A stretch of 64,000 bases of DNA from Pseudomonadota bacterium (GCA_021849075.1 JAJZTH010000010.1:40066-104065); one strand, 5' to 3'. Positions 34,116 through 44,007 are shown, counted from the first letter of the stretch. Numbers and translations are program-made. Notes: generated by a model from the letters alone, not told the origin.

Positions 34116-35279
34116 TCAAGCGAAGAGCGACTTGAAGCCGTTCCACAACCGGCCGAAAATGCCGGCCTCGGCCACATCTTCACCCGCGACCAGCGGCATC
34201 ACCTGCGGCGGCGTGTCGGGGGTCTGGACGATCAGCTGGGCGATCTGCTGCCCCTTGGCGATCGGCGCCTTGATCGGGCCGGTATAGACCACCTTCACCT
34301 GCACATTGGCGGACGCCGTGCGCGGCAGGGTGACGGCCAGGTTCTGCGGCGCGACCAGCGGCACGCTGGTCGCGCTACCCAGTTGCACTTCGGCCGTCTC
34401 GACCGTCTGCCCCTTCTTGAACAGCGGCTGCGCTTTCCACGCCTTGAAGCCCCAGTCCATGAAGCGCACCGATTCGGTGATGCGGCCGTTGAAGGTCGGC
34501 AGGCCAGCGACCACCATCACCAGACGGCGGCCATCCTGTTCCGCCGAACCGGTAAAGCCGAAACCGGCTTCTTCGGTATGTCCGGTCTTCAGGCCATCGG
34601 CGCCGGGGATCTTGCCCAAAATCGGATTACGGTTCGCCTGATTGATGGCGGAGCCACCCATCGTCTTGCCCCAGGTGAACTCCCGCGTCGCATAGAAGCG
34701 CTTGTAGAGATCGGGCGTCTCCACGATCGTCGCTTCGGCCAGCTTGGCCAGATCCTCGGCGGTCACATAGGTTACGCCTTCGTCCGGCCAGCCATTGCTG
34801 GTGCCGAAATGGCTGTTCTTCAGGCCAAGCCGCTTGGCTTCCTCGTTCATCGCCGCGACGAAAGCCTGCTCCGTCCCGGAAATGCCTTCTGCCAGCACGA
34901 CGCACGCATCATTGCCCGACAGGGTGACGATGCCATGTAACAGATTTTCTACCGACACCTGCTCCCCGGCGGACAGGAACATGGTCGATCCGGCCTGCGG
35001 CCCATGCCATTGCTTCCAGGTTTCGGGGCGCACCGTGAATTTGGTGTCGAGCTTCAGTTCGCCCTTCTGGATCAGGCGAAAGGCGACATGCGCCGTCATC
35101 ATCTTGGCCAGCGACGCCGGCGGCATCCGGGTTTCGCCGCCCTTGTCATACAGGACAGCGCCCGACGACAGGTCCTTCATATAGGCGATCGGCGCTTCGC
35201 TGGTGTAGGGCGGCGCGGCGGCGATCAGCGGCTGGGCCAGCAGCCCGGCGGCAAGGAGGACTGCAACGCTTTTCTTCAT
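34116..35279 (-). CDS. dacA: D-alanyl-D-alanine carboxypeptidase (PBP5/6 type)
   Basis: Penicillin-binding protein that trims the terminal D-Ala of peptidoglycan stem peptides. 387 residues with a signal peptide (MKKSVAVLLAAGLLAQPLIAAA). The catalytic Ser56-xx-Lys59 lies in PASLAKM, with SGN in LSGNDACV and KTG in GLKTGHTEEAG. The C-terminal PBP5-type domain ends in an amphipathic tail (GIFGRLWNGFKSLFA) for membrane association. It sits between rlpA and tmk. Confidence 0.95.
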   Translation of the reverse strand: MKKSVAVLLAAGLLAQPLIAAAPPYTSEAPIAYMKDLSSGAVLYDKGGETRMPPASLAKMMTAHVAFRLIQKGELKLDTKFTVRPETWKQWHGPQAGSTMFLSAGEQVSVENLLHGIVTLSGNDACVVLAEGISGTEQAFVAAMNEEAKRLGLKNSHFGTSNGWPDEGVTYVTAEDLAKLAEATIVETPDLYKRFYATREFTWGKTMGGSAINQANRNPILGKIPGADGLKTGHTEEAGFGFTGSAEQDGRRLVMVVAGLPTFNGRITESVRFMDWGFKAWKAQPLFKKGQTVETAEVQLGSATSVPLVAPQNLAVTLPRTASANVQVKVVYTGPIKAPIAKGQQIAQLIVQTPDTPPQVMPLVAGEDVAEAGIFGRLWNGFKSLFA

Positions 35280-35328
35280 CGGAAAACTGCCTTCGACTTG
35301 GGATGGAATCGCTCTCGAACCGCGATCT

Positions 35329-36348
35329 TCATTGCGCGTCATTAGCCATGATCCGGGCATTCTCAAAGCCCTTGGCTGCGGCCGACCGCACGCCGGCCTG
35401 TGCGGCCTGTTGCGTGGGATAGGGGCCAAGCCGCACGCGCCACAGCTTGCCGGCCGCTTCGACGCGCCCACCCACATTCTTTGCCGCCGCTTCGGCGCGG
35501 GCCTGCGCAGAAAAAGCGCCAACCTGGACGACATAGCCGCCCTTGCGCGCCGGCGCGGGCGAAGGCGCCGTTGCCGTCGGTTTTGGCGCTGGCGGTTTCG
35601 GGGACGAAGCTGGCTTGACGGCTGGCGGCGCCGCTTTTGGCGGCTTTACGGGCGCAGCTTGATCAAAATCCGCCCCGGGTCGCTTCGTCGCGACCGGCTT
35701 GGCTGGCGTGACCGATTGGACGGGCGTCGCTGGAGCCTTTGCCCGGATCGGCGCGGCAGCCGGCATGGCTGGACGGACTGCCGGCAATTTGCCGCGCAAT
35801 ACCTTCAACAGGTTTGCCGGCGTTTCCAGCCGCTCGGCGGCGCGCCCCTGCCCGCGCAGCGCAGCGCGTTCCTGCTCGGGCGGATTGACCCGGCGCACCC
35901 GCACGGCCACAGGGCCTTGATCGCTAACGCCCAGCTGGGCGATGGCGCCGGGCGACAGCGCGATCAGCTGATCATTGCGCATCGGGCCGCGATCATTGAC
36001 CCGCACCAGGATAGTCTTGCCGCTATCCAGCGCCGTCACCTCAACATAGCTGGGCAAGGGCAGCGTCTTGTGCGCGGCGGTGATCGCCGATGCGGCAAAT
36101 GCTTCGCCCGTGGCGGTTGCGCCGCTCTGACTGCCATCCGCCATCACCCCGGCATAGCCGACCTCGTCATAATAGACCGGGTCCGCCGGCGTATAGCTTG
36201 TGCCATTGACGGTGAAGGGCGCGCCTAGCAGCGCCGGCCCATCCGCAACCATCGCGGCGGGCTGGCGAGGTTGCGCCATCAGCGCCCCGCCCCCGGGCAG
36301 CGCCATTATCAGGGCAGCGATCGCCACCCGCTTATTGTTTGACAGCAT
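35329..36348 (-). CDS. rlpA: RlpA-like septal protein with DPBB and SPOR domains
   Basis: Probable periplasmic or lipid-free RlpA homologue, 339 residues. The N-terminal hydrophobic leader is KRVAIAALIMALPGGGALM. The double-psi beta-barrel region contains SGATATGEAFAAS and VRVNDRGPMRNDQLIALS. A Pro/Ala/Lys-rich linker follows, then a C-terminal SPOR domain (GGYVVQVGAFSAQARAEAAA ... RVRLGPYPTQQAAQAGV) that binds denuded septal glycan. ATG 36348 overlaps the upstream transglycosylase by 17 bp. Confidence 0.9.
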   Translation of the reverse strand: MLSNNKRVAIAALIMALPGGGALMAQPRQPAAMVADGPALLGAPFTVNGTSYTPADPVYYDEVGYAGVMADGSQSGATATGEAFAASAITAAHKTLPLPSYVEVTALDSGKTILVRVNDRGPMRNDQLIALSPGAIAQLGVSDQGPVAVRVRRVNPPEQERAALRGQGRAAERLETPANLLKVLRGKLPAVRPAMPAAAPIRAKAPATPVQSVTPAKPVATKRPGADFDQAAPVKPPKAAPPAVKPASSPKPPAPKPTATAPSPAPARKGGYVVQVGAFSAQARAEAAAKNVGGRVEAAGKLWRVRLGPYPTQQAAQAGVRSAAAKGFENARIMANDAQ

Positions 36349-37381
36349 CCGCCAGCAATCCCACCGACAAGGCATAGAAGTTGGAACAATTATAATCCAG
36401 GATCACCCGATAGTTGCTGGTGAGCAGATAGGCCGTCTTGCCTGGCCCGTCCGGCTCCAGCAGCGTCGCCAGCATCGTGTCGGCCGGCCACACGCCGCTG
36501 CTAGGGAAAATGCCCAGCTTGCGCCATTCTGCCATGGTCAGCCAACGGCTGTGCCGGTTGAACACCCGCGGACAGCGCGCCGGCTCGGTCTTCGCAATCA
36601 CCGCTGCGCGATTGAAGCCGGACGGCACATTGACGGCGATCCCCCAGGGCTGGCCGCGCCGCCAGCCCGACTGAACGAAATAATTGGCGATGGAGGCCAA
36701 TGCATCGGCCTCGCTGGTCCAGATATCGGCCTTGCCATCACCGTCACCATCCTTGGCAATGCGCAGATAGACAGACGGCAGGAACTGCGGATAGCCCGTC
36801 GCGCCCGCCCAGCTGCCGACCAACCGGCTGCGCGGTACGCCATTGTCCAGCATCTTGAGCGTCGCCAGCAATTCCGGCTCGAACAGCGATCGCCGCCGCC
36901 CTTCCCAGCTGAGCGTCGCCAGCGACCGGATCAGGTCGAAATCGCCGGTATAGGAACCATAGTTGGTTTCATGACCAAAAATGGCGACCATAATCTCTTC
37001 GGGCACGCCAGTTTCCGCCTCGATCCGGGCAAGCCGCGCGCGGTTCGCCTGATAGGCGGTGCGCCCTCGGCTGATGCGCGCGGCGTCGACATGTTGCCGG
37101 CGATAGGGCTCGAAATTGGGAATGGGGGAATAGGCGCCGCCGCCCGGCTGGCTCTGATCCAGCTGGATGACGCGCTGATTGGGCGTCAGCGTCGGAAAGA
37201 CACTGTCCAGCGTTGCATTGCTGATCCCCATCGCCCGCGCCCTGGGTCGCAAACTCTCCAGATAGCTTCGGAAATCCGCGCTATCCTGCGCCTGCGCCGG
37301 GCCGACCGCCAGGCTTCCAACGGTAACGGTCGCCATTCCGAGCAGCAAAGACAGGATGGATGTACGCAAAGAATCTCCCAT
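36332..37381 (-). CDS. Lytic murein transglycosylase, MltB type
   Basis: Cleaves peptidoglycan between MurNAc and GlcNAc. About 349 residues with a signal peptide ending in GPAQAQ. The SLT-B/MltB domain has FRSYLESLRPRARAMGISNA, ETGVPEEIMVAIFGHETNYG (catalytic Glu in the HETN-type motif), GSWAGATGYPQFLPSVYL and KDGDGDGKADIWTSEADALA. It is the first gene of the cell-wall set mltB-rlpA-dacA. ATG 37381 is chosen because it directly precedes the signal peptide. Confidence 0.93.
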   Translation of the reverse strand: MGDSLRTSILSLLLGMATVTVGSLAVGPAQAQDSADFRSYLESLRPRARAMGISNATLDSVFPTLTPNQRVIQLDQSQPGGGAYSPIPNFEPYRRQHVDAARISRGRTAYQANRARLARIEAETGVPEEIMVAIFGHETNYGSYTGDFDLIRSLATLSWEGRRRSLFEPELLATLKMLDNGVPRSRLVGSWAGATGYPQFLPSVYLRIAKDGDGDGKADIWTSEADALASIANYFVQSGWRRGQPWGIAVNVPSGFNRAAVIAKTEPARCPRVFNRHSRWLTMAEWRKLGIFPSSGVWPADTMLATLLEPDGPGKTAYLLTSNYRVILDYNCSNFYALSVGLLADAVKQ

Positions 37382-37476
37382 GCCTTTATGTGGCACAGGC
37401 GATGCAGGAGATGAAACCCCTTCTTGCCGCGCCCGGTCGCGGAAGGCGACGAACCGATGCGATGATGATTTTACGC

Positions 37477-37504
37477 TTGGCAAGCGCGTCCGGGACGCTA
37501 GGAA
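37477..37504 (+). promoter_or_regulatory. Possible promoter of tRNA-Ser
   Basis: TTGGCA (37477-37482) and TAGGAA (37499-37504) with 16-base spacing, ending 9 bases before the tRNA. The -10 match is poor; position is the main support. Confidence 0.3.
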
Positions 37505-37513
37505 GCGGGCAAC

Positions 37514-37603
37514 GGACAGGTGGCCGAGTGGTTTAAGGCAGCGGTCTTGAAAACCGCCGTGGGTTTACGCTCACCGTGGGTTCGAATCCCACCCTGTCCG
37601 CCA
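37514..37603 (+). tRNA. tRNA-Ser (anticodon TGA)
   Basis: A 90-base class II tRNA. The acceptor stem is GGACAGG/CCTGTCC, the D-arm has TGGCCGAGTGGTTTAAGGCA, the anticodon loop CTTGAAA sits on GCGGT/ACCGC, and a long variable arm (CGTGGGTTTACGCTCACCG) and GGTTCGAATCC T-arm follow. The discriminator is G and CCA is encoded. Confidence 0.97.
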
Positions 37604-37654
37604 CCCTCCCAAATCATCTTGGCGCATGATCATATTCGCGGTACAGCGCGTGTC

Positions 37655-37987
37655 GTGCGGCGCTTCCTCCTCATCCTCGCCTCTGTCGGCCTGCTGCTTT
37701 CGCTTGGCGTTGCGCCCGTTGCGCACGCCGTCGAGAAGCTGGGCTGCGTGGAGCTGACGGACGACGGCGCTTATCATTCCGATAATGACGGGGATCAGGT
37801 GCCGGGCGATGCCGATAATGGCTATCCGCACCATCATGGCGGCTGTCATGGCCATCATGTCGCGCCGCCGCTCGCCCATGCCAATGCGCCTGAAGAGGTT
37901 GCCTTGAACTCTCTGCATGACGGCCGCGCCACACGTCATCTGACGCCTGCGCCCGTCGGCACGACCCTGCGCCCGCCCATCGCCTGA
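37655..37987 (+). CDS. Small exported His-rich protein, probably metal-related
   Basis: About 110 residues. An N-terminal signal peptide (VVRRFLLILASVGLLLSLGV, cleavage near APVAHA) is followed by a short mature protein with a histidine cluster, YPHHHGGCHGHH, plus acidic residues. It is directly upstream of the czc-type TolC gene. CzcI/CzcE-like small periplasmic proteins are known near such loci, so a metal-binding role is plausible (inference). The start is uncertain: GTG 37655 is used here, and TTG 37619 is also in frame. The Shine-Dalgarno is weak. Confidence 0.6.
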   Translation: MRRFLLILASVGLLLSLGVAPVAHAVEKLGCVELTDDGAYHSDNDGDQVPGDADNGYPHHHGGCHGHHVAPPLAHANAPEEVALNSLHDGRATRHLTPAPVGTTLRPPIA

Positions 37988-38058
37988 CCCCAGCCATAGG
38001 CCGTCCGCCACGCCCTGCGCGCTGCGGACATCCATGACTCCGGTTCAGGATTTTCTCC

Positions 38059-39321
38059 ATGCATCGTTTCCATGCAGCCTTGTTGGCTGCAACCGCCTGC
38101 GTCCTTCCGGCGCAGGCGCAACAACCGCCGACGGCCATTGCCGCCGGTCCGCTGGTCACGCTTGATGACGCCATTCTGGCGGCCGGCGGCGCAGCGCCCT
38201 CGGCCGAGGCTGCACAGGCCGCCGTCAGTGCGGCGCAGGCCGCCCGCACGGTCGCAGGGCTGCGCCCCAACCCCACATTCCAGACCCAGGTCGAAAATAT
38301 CGCAGGGTCCGGCCAATATCGGGCGCTGGACAGCGCCGAAACCACGGTCGGCCTGAACGTCCCGATCGAACTGGGGGGCAAGCGATCCGCCCGCATCGCC
38401 GTGGCCGATGCGCAAATCGTCCGATCGCAACTGTCCGCCGCCATGATGCAGGCCGATATTCGCTTGCAAGTCACGATACTCTATGTCGAAGCCATCGCCG
38501 CCGAACGTCGGCTGACAACGGCGCAGGATCAGGTGCGGATCGCTGGCGAAGCCCTGTCCGCCGCACAGTTACGGGTTCAGGCGGGCCGCGCCTCGCCGAT
38601 CGAGGAACAGCGCGCCGCTGTCGCTCATATCAATGCGCAGGCGGGCGCTACCCGCATGATCCGTATTGCCGAGGCCACTCGCGCCAATCTGGCCCGGCGG
38701 ATCGGCAGGCCACTGACCGGCACGCTCGATCTTGGCTGGCTGGACCGCGTGCACGACAGCTATGGTCCCGCTTTACCGCCTGATGCTGCGGGAACGCTCA
38801 CGCTGGCGGCGGCTGAAGCCGATCTGGCAAGCGCCGACGCCAATGTTCGGCTGGCCCAATCCCAGCGCATGCCGGATCTGGAGGTTGGGCCGGCGGTCCG
38901 CCGCCTCTCGCAAACCGGCGATACGGCCATGGTCTTCTCCGTGTCGATGCCGATCCCGTTATTCAATGCGGGCAAGGCCGCCGTTGCGCAGGCCAGCGCC
39001 CAGCGCAATCAGGCCGCAGCCCAGCGGCGCATGACGGCGCTGGATATCGAACAGGCGATGACCGACGCCATGGCGCAGGCGGACAATGCTGCCACTCTCG
39101 CCCGCACCGCCAACGGCCCCGCGCTGGCCGCCGCACAGGAATCCGTTCGCATCGCCCGCATCGGCTATCGCGAAGGCAAGTTCGGCCAGCTCGACCTTCT
39201 CGACGCGGAGCGCACGCTGGCCGACACGCGCCTGTCCGCCATCGATGCGCTTGCCGCCTATCATCTCGCCCGCGCGCAGTTGGAGCGCCTCACCGCGCCC
39301 GCGCCGACACAGGGAAACTGA
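38059..39321 (+). CDS. TolC-family outer membrane efflux protein (CzcC-like)
   Basis: Outer-membrane channel of a heavy-metal RND efflux system. 420 residues with a signal peptide ending VLPAQAQ. The two TolC-type coiled-coil repeats are intact (TVGLNVPIELGGKRSARIAV; VFSVSMPIPLFNAGKAAVAQ), and the C-terminal GKFGQLDLLDAERTLADTRL is characteristic of CzcC. The gene itself looks whole, but its partner genes immediately downstream are broken, so it may have no pump to serve. Confidence 0.88.
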   Translation: MHRFHAALLAATACVLPAQAQQPPTAIAAGPLVTLDDAILAAGGAAPSAEAAQAAVSAAQAARTVAGLRPNPTFQTQVENIAGSGQYRALDSAETTVGLNVPIELGGKRSARIAVADAQIVRSQLSAAMMQADIRLQVTILYVEAIAAERRLTTAQDQVRIAGEALSAAQLRVQAGRASPIEEQRAAVAHINAQAGATRMIRIAEATRANLARRIGRPLTGTLDLGWLDRVHDSYGPALPPDAAGTLTLAAAEADLASADANVRLAQSQRMPDLEVGPAVRRLSQTGDTAMVFSVSMPIPLFNAGKAAVAQASAQRNQAAAQRRMTALDIEQAMTDAMAQADNAATLARTANGPALAAAQESVRIARIGYREGKFGQLDLLDAERTLADTRLSAIDALAAYHLARAQLERLTAPAPTQGN

Positions 39322-39324
39322 CCC

Positions 39325-39456
39325 ATGCGATCCCTTTCTCCGCTTCATGCCCTCCCCCTCCTGTTTCTGCTCGCAGCCTGCAATGGCGATGCGCCGCAAC
39401 AGAATGCCCCCGCTTCCGCCGAAGAGCATCATGAGGATGATGGCGAAACAGCCTGA
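39325..39456 (+). pseudogene. czcB remnant: first 43 codons of an RND periplasmic adaptor lipoprotein
   Basis: Starting 4 bases after the TolC gene, the frame encodes a lipoprotein signal (MRSLSPLHALPLLFLLAACN, lipobox LAAC) and the acidic/His stretch EEHHEDDGET typical of CzcB-like membrane-fusion proteins. After 43 codons it hits TGA. The rest of an adaptor (normally ~380-400 residues) is not present in any frame. The end of this remnant overlaps the start of the czcA remnant, so a deletion joined the two. Confidence 0.78.
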
Positions 39457-40792
39457 AGTGCGCTTCGTCTTTTCCGAGACCGGCACGGCGGAACTGGCGT
39501 CCGACCCGATGCCGCCCAACGCCACCGATATGTTCGTCATCCTGAAGGATCGCAGCCAATGGCCCGATCCGGCCCTGCCAAAGGCCGAACTGATCGAACG
39601 GCTGGAGGGGCAGCTCGCCCGTTTCCCCGGCAATGCCTATGAAATCACCCAGCCGATCCAGATGCGCTTCAATGAATTGATCGCAGGCGTGCGGGGCGAT
39701 GTGGCGGTCAAGGTGTTCGGTGACGATTTCAACGCCATGACCGCCACGGCGGAAAAGATCGCCGGCGTTCTGCGGCGCACGCCGGGCGCGGTGGACGTAA
39801 AGGTCGAACAGACCACCGGCCTCCCCATGCTCGACATTCGCGTCAACCGGGACGCCATGGCCCGCCTCGGCGTCTCCGCGCAGGATGTGCAGGATGTCGT
39901 GACCGCCACCCTTGGCGGGCGACAGGCCGGCATGATCTTCGAAGGGGATCGCCGCTTTCCCGTCGTGATCCGCCTGTCCGACAGCCAGCGGGCCGATCTC
40001 GTCGCCCTTCAGCAGGTGCAGGTGCCCGTACCCGGCGGCCAGTTCGTGCCGCTCGCCAGCGTGGCTGACCTGCGCATCGTGGATGGTCCCAATCAGATCA
40101 GCCGCGAAAATGGCAAGCGGCGGGTCGTAGTGCAGGCCAATGTGCGCGGCCGCGACGTCGCCACTCTGGTTCAGGAGGCGCAGGCCAGCATCGCGCAGCA
40201 GGTGCGCCTGCCAGCGGGCAGCTATCTGGAATGGGGCGGCCAGTTCGAAAATCTCGCCTCCGCCCGCGACCGGCTGCAACTGGTGATCCCGGCCTGTTTC
40301 GCACTGATCCTACTGCTGCTTTATGGCGCCTTGGGATCGGTGCGAGATGCGGCGATCGTCTTTACTGGCGTGCCGTTGGCGCTGGTCGGCGGCGTTCTGG
40401 CGCTGTTCCTGCGGGGCATGGATTTCTCCATCTCCGCCGCCGTGGGCTTCATCGCCCTGTCGGGCATCGCCGTGCTGAACGGTCTGGTGATGCTGTCATC
40501 GATCCAGGATCTGATGCGATCGGGAATGGAGCCGGCGCTGGCCGCCCGAACCGGCGCCCTCCAGCGCTTGCGGCCGGTGGTGATGACCGCGCTGGTGGCC
40601 AGTCTGGGCTTCGTGCCCATGGCGATTGGCAGCGGCGCGGGCGCGGAGGTGCAAAAGCCGCTGGCGACGGTGGTGATCGGCGGGCTGATATCGGCCACGC
40701 TGCTCACCCTGTTCGTCCTGCCCACCCTCTATGCGCGTTTCGGCGTGCATCGGGCAAAGGCGGGCGACGCGCCGGAGCCTGTTCAGGCGTAG
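39431..40792 (+). pseudogene. czcA remnant: C-terminal half of a heavy-metal RND pump
   Basis: The frame encodes about 450 residues matching the second half of a CzcA-type pump (intact members ~1040-1070). It begins near KQPEVRFVFSETGTAELA in the second porter domain and continues through DVAVKVFGDDFNAM. The later transmembrane helices follow (ACFALILLLLYGALGS, IVFTGVPLALVGGVLALFL, ISAAVGFIALSGIAVLNG, VVMTALVASLGFVPMAIG, VVIGGLISATLLTLFVLPTL). The N-terminal half, with the first porter domain and early helices, is missing. Internal ATGs at 39431, 39437 and 39440 could allow translation of the stub. The 3' end overlaps the convergent PilZ gene by 10 bp. Confidence 0.85.
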
Positions 40793-41139
40793 CGGTCGGG
40801 TCCGACACGTTGCAGGGTGATGGTCGGCCGGTCCTCGGACTGGCCGCCCGCCTTGCCGATCAGGGCGACGGGATCGACTTCGCTGGTCAGCAACAGACCG
40901 CACCGATCCGGCCCTTCCCAGATCACTGTGCCGCACACCTCCAGCCCGCTGGCGATCAGCGTCGTGCGTTGGCCCACCGGCGGCAACCAGCCCCCAATGA
41001 TCAGTGCACCATAGATGGAAATATTGCGGATGATGACTGGCTGGCTGACGCCGTCCCAACACAGGATCGCGTCGATTTCGGCGGAAAAACGGCTCTCCTG
41101 CCGTTGTTCCGCGCGCGCGCGATAGGTCCAGCTGTCCAC
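40783..41139 (-). CDS. PilZ-domain protein
   Basis: A 118-residue single-domain protein, probably a cyclic-di-GMP receptor. The binding signature is recognisable: RQESRF (RxxxR-type) followed by RNISIYGALI (D/NxSxxG). Output partners are not evident. It is encoded convergently to the czcA remnant. Its upstream region (41140-41268) is shared with the secA terminator and contains a CtrA-like half-site. Confidence 0.88.
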   Translation of the reverse strand: MDSWTYRARAEQRQESRFSAEIDAILCWDGVSQPVIIRNISIYGALIIGGWLPPVGQRTTLIASGLEVCGTVIWEGPDRCGLLLTSEVDPVALIGKAGGQSEDRPTITLQRVGPDRYA

Positions 41140-41233
41140 ATTTTTCTCCGGCCCTGCCCCCGGTAGATAGGGGCAGCCTGATCGGAGTTGGTTGCAAAAG
41201 ACCTAAAAACTGCGGTTAACGCAATTTTGACAG

Positions 41234-41257
41234 AAAACCGCCGGCCAAAGCCGGCGG
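41234..41257 (-). terminator. Rho-independent terminator of secA
   Basis: On the minus strand CCGCCGGC-TTTG-GCCGGCGG is followed by TTTTCTG, 11 bases after the secA stop. The stem is 8 bp of pure G+C. Confidence 0.85.
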
Positions 41258-41268
41258 TCCGCTCTCCG

Positions 41269-44007
41269 TCAGGCCAGAGCGCCGTGGCAGTGCTTATATT
41301 TCTGGCCCGAACCGCACGGGCAGGGCGCGTTGCGGCTGATTTCCAGATTGGCGAACTCACCACCCGCCGGCGCTGCGCCGACCGGCCCGCGCGGAAGAAT
41401 GGTGGTGATGCCGGCCGTCTGACCGCCATCAATGTCCGCGCTATTATCCTCCCCCGAAAAGGGATCGATGTGCGTCGTGATGAAGTCCGGCAGCACCGGC
41501 AGGCCATAATCCTGCAAGGGCGGCTGCTCCATGCGGAACTGCACCCGCGCGATCGATCCGGTCACATCTTCACGAATATTCTCCAGCATCCGCTCGAACA
41601 GGGCGAATGCCTCCTGCTTATATTCGTTGATCGGCGTTTTCTGGGCATAGGCGCGCAGGTGAACGACCTGGCGCAGCGCATCGAGCGTCGCCAGATGCTC
41701 CTTCCAGTGATGGTCCAGGCTCTGGAGCAGGATCGACTTTTCGATCATGTGCCAGTCGGTCGCCTCGACCTCCTTGACCTTTTCCGCCACCGCTTCGTCG
41801 GCCAGCGCGGTCAGGCGCTCCTCGATCAATTCGGGATCGACGGCATCTTCGGCCAGCCAGGCGTCGAAGTCCGGTTCCAGACCCAATATTTCGGCCGTGC
41901 GCGCCTTCAGCCGCTCCATATCCCACTGTTCGGGATAGGTGCCCGGCGGGCAGGATGCGCCGACCAGATCGTTGACCGTCTCATGCCGCATGTCGGTGAC
42001 GACGTCATCCACCGTGTCGGCGTCCATGATATCGCTGCGCTGTTCGTAGATCACCTTGCGCTGATCGTTCATGACGTCGTCATATTCGACCACCTGTTTG
42101 CGAATATCGTAGTTGCGCGCTTCGACCTTCTTCTGCGCCGTCTCAATCGCCTTGCTCAGCCAGCGCGAAGGCGGCAGCGCCTCGCCATCTTCCAGGTTCG
42201 ACCGGATCATCTTGGCGAACATCGTGTCCGGGCCAAAGATGCGCATCAGATCATCGTCAAGGCTGAGATAGAAGCGGGACAGGCCCGGATCGCCCTGACG
42301 GCCTGAACGGCCACGCAACTGATTGTCGATGCGGCGGCTTTCATGCCGCTCGGTCGCCAGCACGAACAGGCCGCCGGCCGCCAGCACTTCCTGCTTCTCG
42401 ACTTCGATCTCGGCTTCGATCCGGCCGATCGCGGCGTCACGCTCCGGCCCTTCGGGCACATCGCGCAACTCGTCCTCGACCCGCATTTCCAGATTGCCGC
42501 CCAGTTTGATGTCGGTGCCGCGCCCTGCCATGTTGGTAGCGATCGTCACCGCGCCCTTGCGCCCTGCCTGCGCGACGATATGCGCTTCGCTGTCATGGAA
42601 ACGCGCGTTCAGCACCGCATGCGGCACGCCTTCCTGCGTCAGGAATTCCGACAGCATTTCCGACTTTTCGATGGACACGGTGCCGACCAGCACCGGCTGC
42701 CCCTGTTCGGCATGGATCTTGATCGTCTTGGCAATGCCACGGAACTTGTCGTCCAGGCTCTTGTAGAACGTATCTTCCTCGTCGATCCGCTGCACCGCCC
42801 GGTTGGTCGGTATGGTCACGACGTTCATCTTGTAAATTTCGTAGAATTCCGCCGCTTCGGTCGCGGCCGTGCCGGTCATGCCACCCAGCTTGGGGTACAT
42901 GCGGAAATAATTCTGGAAGGTGATCGACGCCAGCGTCTGGTTTTCCGGCTCGATGTTCACGCCTTCCTTGGCTTCCACCGCCTGATGCAGGCCATCGGAC
43001 CAGCGACGGCCATCCATCATGCGGCCGGTGAATTCGTCGATGATGACGACCTTACCGTCCTTGACGATATAATCGATGTCGCGGCGGAACATCACGACCG
43101 CGCGCAATGCCTGGTTGACGTGATGGACAACCTGCGTGTTTTCGAAATCGTACAGATTGTCGCCCTGCAACAGGCCGGCCGCCTCCAGCAGGCGTTCGAT
43201 CTTCTCGGTGCCGTCCTCAGTCAGCGTGACGCTGCGCTGCTTTTCGTCCTTCTCATAATCGGCTTCGGTGATCTGCTTCACGATTGCGTCGACCGCGACA
43301 TACAGCTCCGACTTGTCATCGGTCGGGCCGGAAATGATCAGCGGCGTGCGCGCTTCGTCGATCAGGATCGAATCGACTTCGTCGACGATCGCATAGTTGA
43401 ACGGCCGCTGGACCATCGATCCGCGGTCATATTTCATATTGTCGCGCAGATAATCGAAGCCCAACTCGTTGTTCGTCGCATAGGTGACGTCGGCATTATA
43501 GGCTTCGCGGCGCTGCTCTTCCGTCAGGTTCGGCACGATGACGCCGGTGGTCAGCCCCAGGAAACGATAGACCTGGCCCATCCATTCGCAGTCGCGGCTG
43601 GCCAGATAGTCGTTCACGGTGACGACATGGACGCCCTTGCCCTCCAGCGCGTTGAGGTAGGTCGCGACGGTGGCGACCAGCGTCTTGCCTTCACCGGTGC
43701 GCATTTCTGCGATTTCGCCGCGATGCAGGACGATGCCGCCCACCATCTGCACGTCGAAATGGCGCATGCCCAGCACGCGGACGGATGCTTCGCGCACCGT
43801 GGCGAAGGCTTCGGGCAGCAGGTCGTCCAGCGTCTCGCCAGCGGCCAGCCGTTCCCGGAACCGCACGGTCTGCGCCACCAGTTCCTCATCGGACAGCGCC
43901 TGAACAGCCGGTTCGAACGAAGCAATCTTGTCGACGATCTTCCCCAACGACTTCACATAACGTTCGTTGGACGATCCGAAGATGGACTTGGCAAGTGCGC
44001 CGAACAT
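41269..44007 (-). CDS. secA: Preprotein translocase ATPase SecA
   Basis: Motor of Sec-dependent export, 912 residues. The Walker A motif is [35 protein letters not shown] is the DEAD-like motif, and the protein has the [14 protein letters not shown] and [11 protein letters not shown] helicase motifs. The C-terminal zinc/SecB-binding tail is [17 protein letters not shown] 44007 ([14 protein letters not shown]) has GGGAGAG upstream, which overrides a longer in-frame extension. Confidence 0.98.
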   Translation of the reverse strand: MFGALAKSIFGSSNERYVKSLGKIVDKIASFEPAVQALSDEELVAQTVRFRERLAAGETLDDLLPEAFATVREASVRVLGMRHFDVQMVGGIVLHRGEIAEMRTGEGKTLVATVATYLNALEGKGVHVVTVNDYLASRDCEWMGQVYRFLGLTTGVIVPNLTEEQRREAYNADVTYATNNELGFDYLRDNMKYDRGSMVQRPFNYAIVDEVDSILIDEARTPLIISGPTDDKSELYVAVDAIVKQITEADYEKDEKQRSVTLTEDGTEKIERLLEAAGLLQGDNLYDFENTQVVHHVNQALRAVVMFRRDIDYIVKDGKVVIIDEFTGRMMDGRRWSDGLHQAVEAKEGVNIEPENQTLASITFQNYFRMYPKLGGMTGTAATEAAEFYEIYKMNVVTIPTNRAVQRIDEEDTFYKSLDDKFRGIAKTIKIHAEQGQPVLVGTVSIEKSEMLSEFLTQEGVPHAVLNARFHDSEAHIVAQAGRKGAVTIATNMAGRGTDIKLGGNLEMRVEDELRDVPEGPERDAAIGRIEAEIEVEKQEVLAAGGLFVLATERHESRRIDNQLRGRSGRQGDPGLSRFYLSLDDDLMRIFGPDTMFAKMIRSNLEDGEALPPSRWLSKAIETAQKKVEARNYDIRKQVVEYDDVMNDQRKVIYEQRSDIMDADTVDDVVTDMRHETVNDLVGASCPPGTYPEQWDMERLKARTAEILGLEPDFDAWLAEDAVDPELIEERLTALADEAVAEKVKEVEATDWHMIEKSILLQSLDHHWKEHLATLDALRQVVHLRAYAQKTPINEYKQEAFALFERMLENIREDVTGSIARVQFRMEQPPLQDYGLPVLPDFITTHIDPFSGEDNSADIDGGQTAGITTILPRGPVGAAPAGGEFANLEISRNAPCPCGSGQKYKHCHGALA

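Noticed and set aside
37520..37654. Start of the His-rich protein inside tRNA-Ser (frame open from 37520)
   Set aside because: The upstream part is the tRNA itself. The signal peptide begins only at about 37655.
39325..40792. Simple frameshift or sequencing indel in czcB/czcA
   Set aside because: The missing ~3 kb of coding sequence is not present in any frame. Only about 100 bases separate the czcB start from the czcA second half, so an indel cannot explain it.
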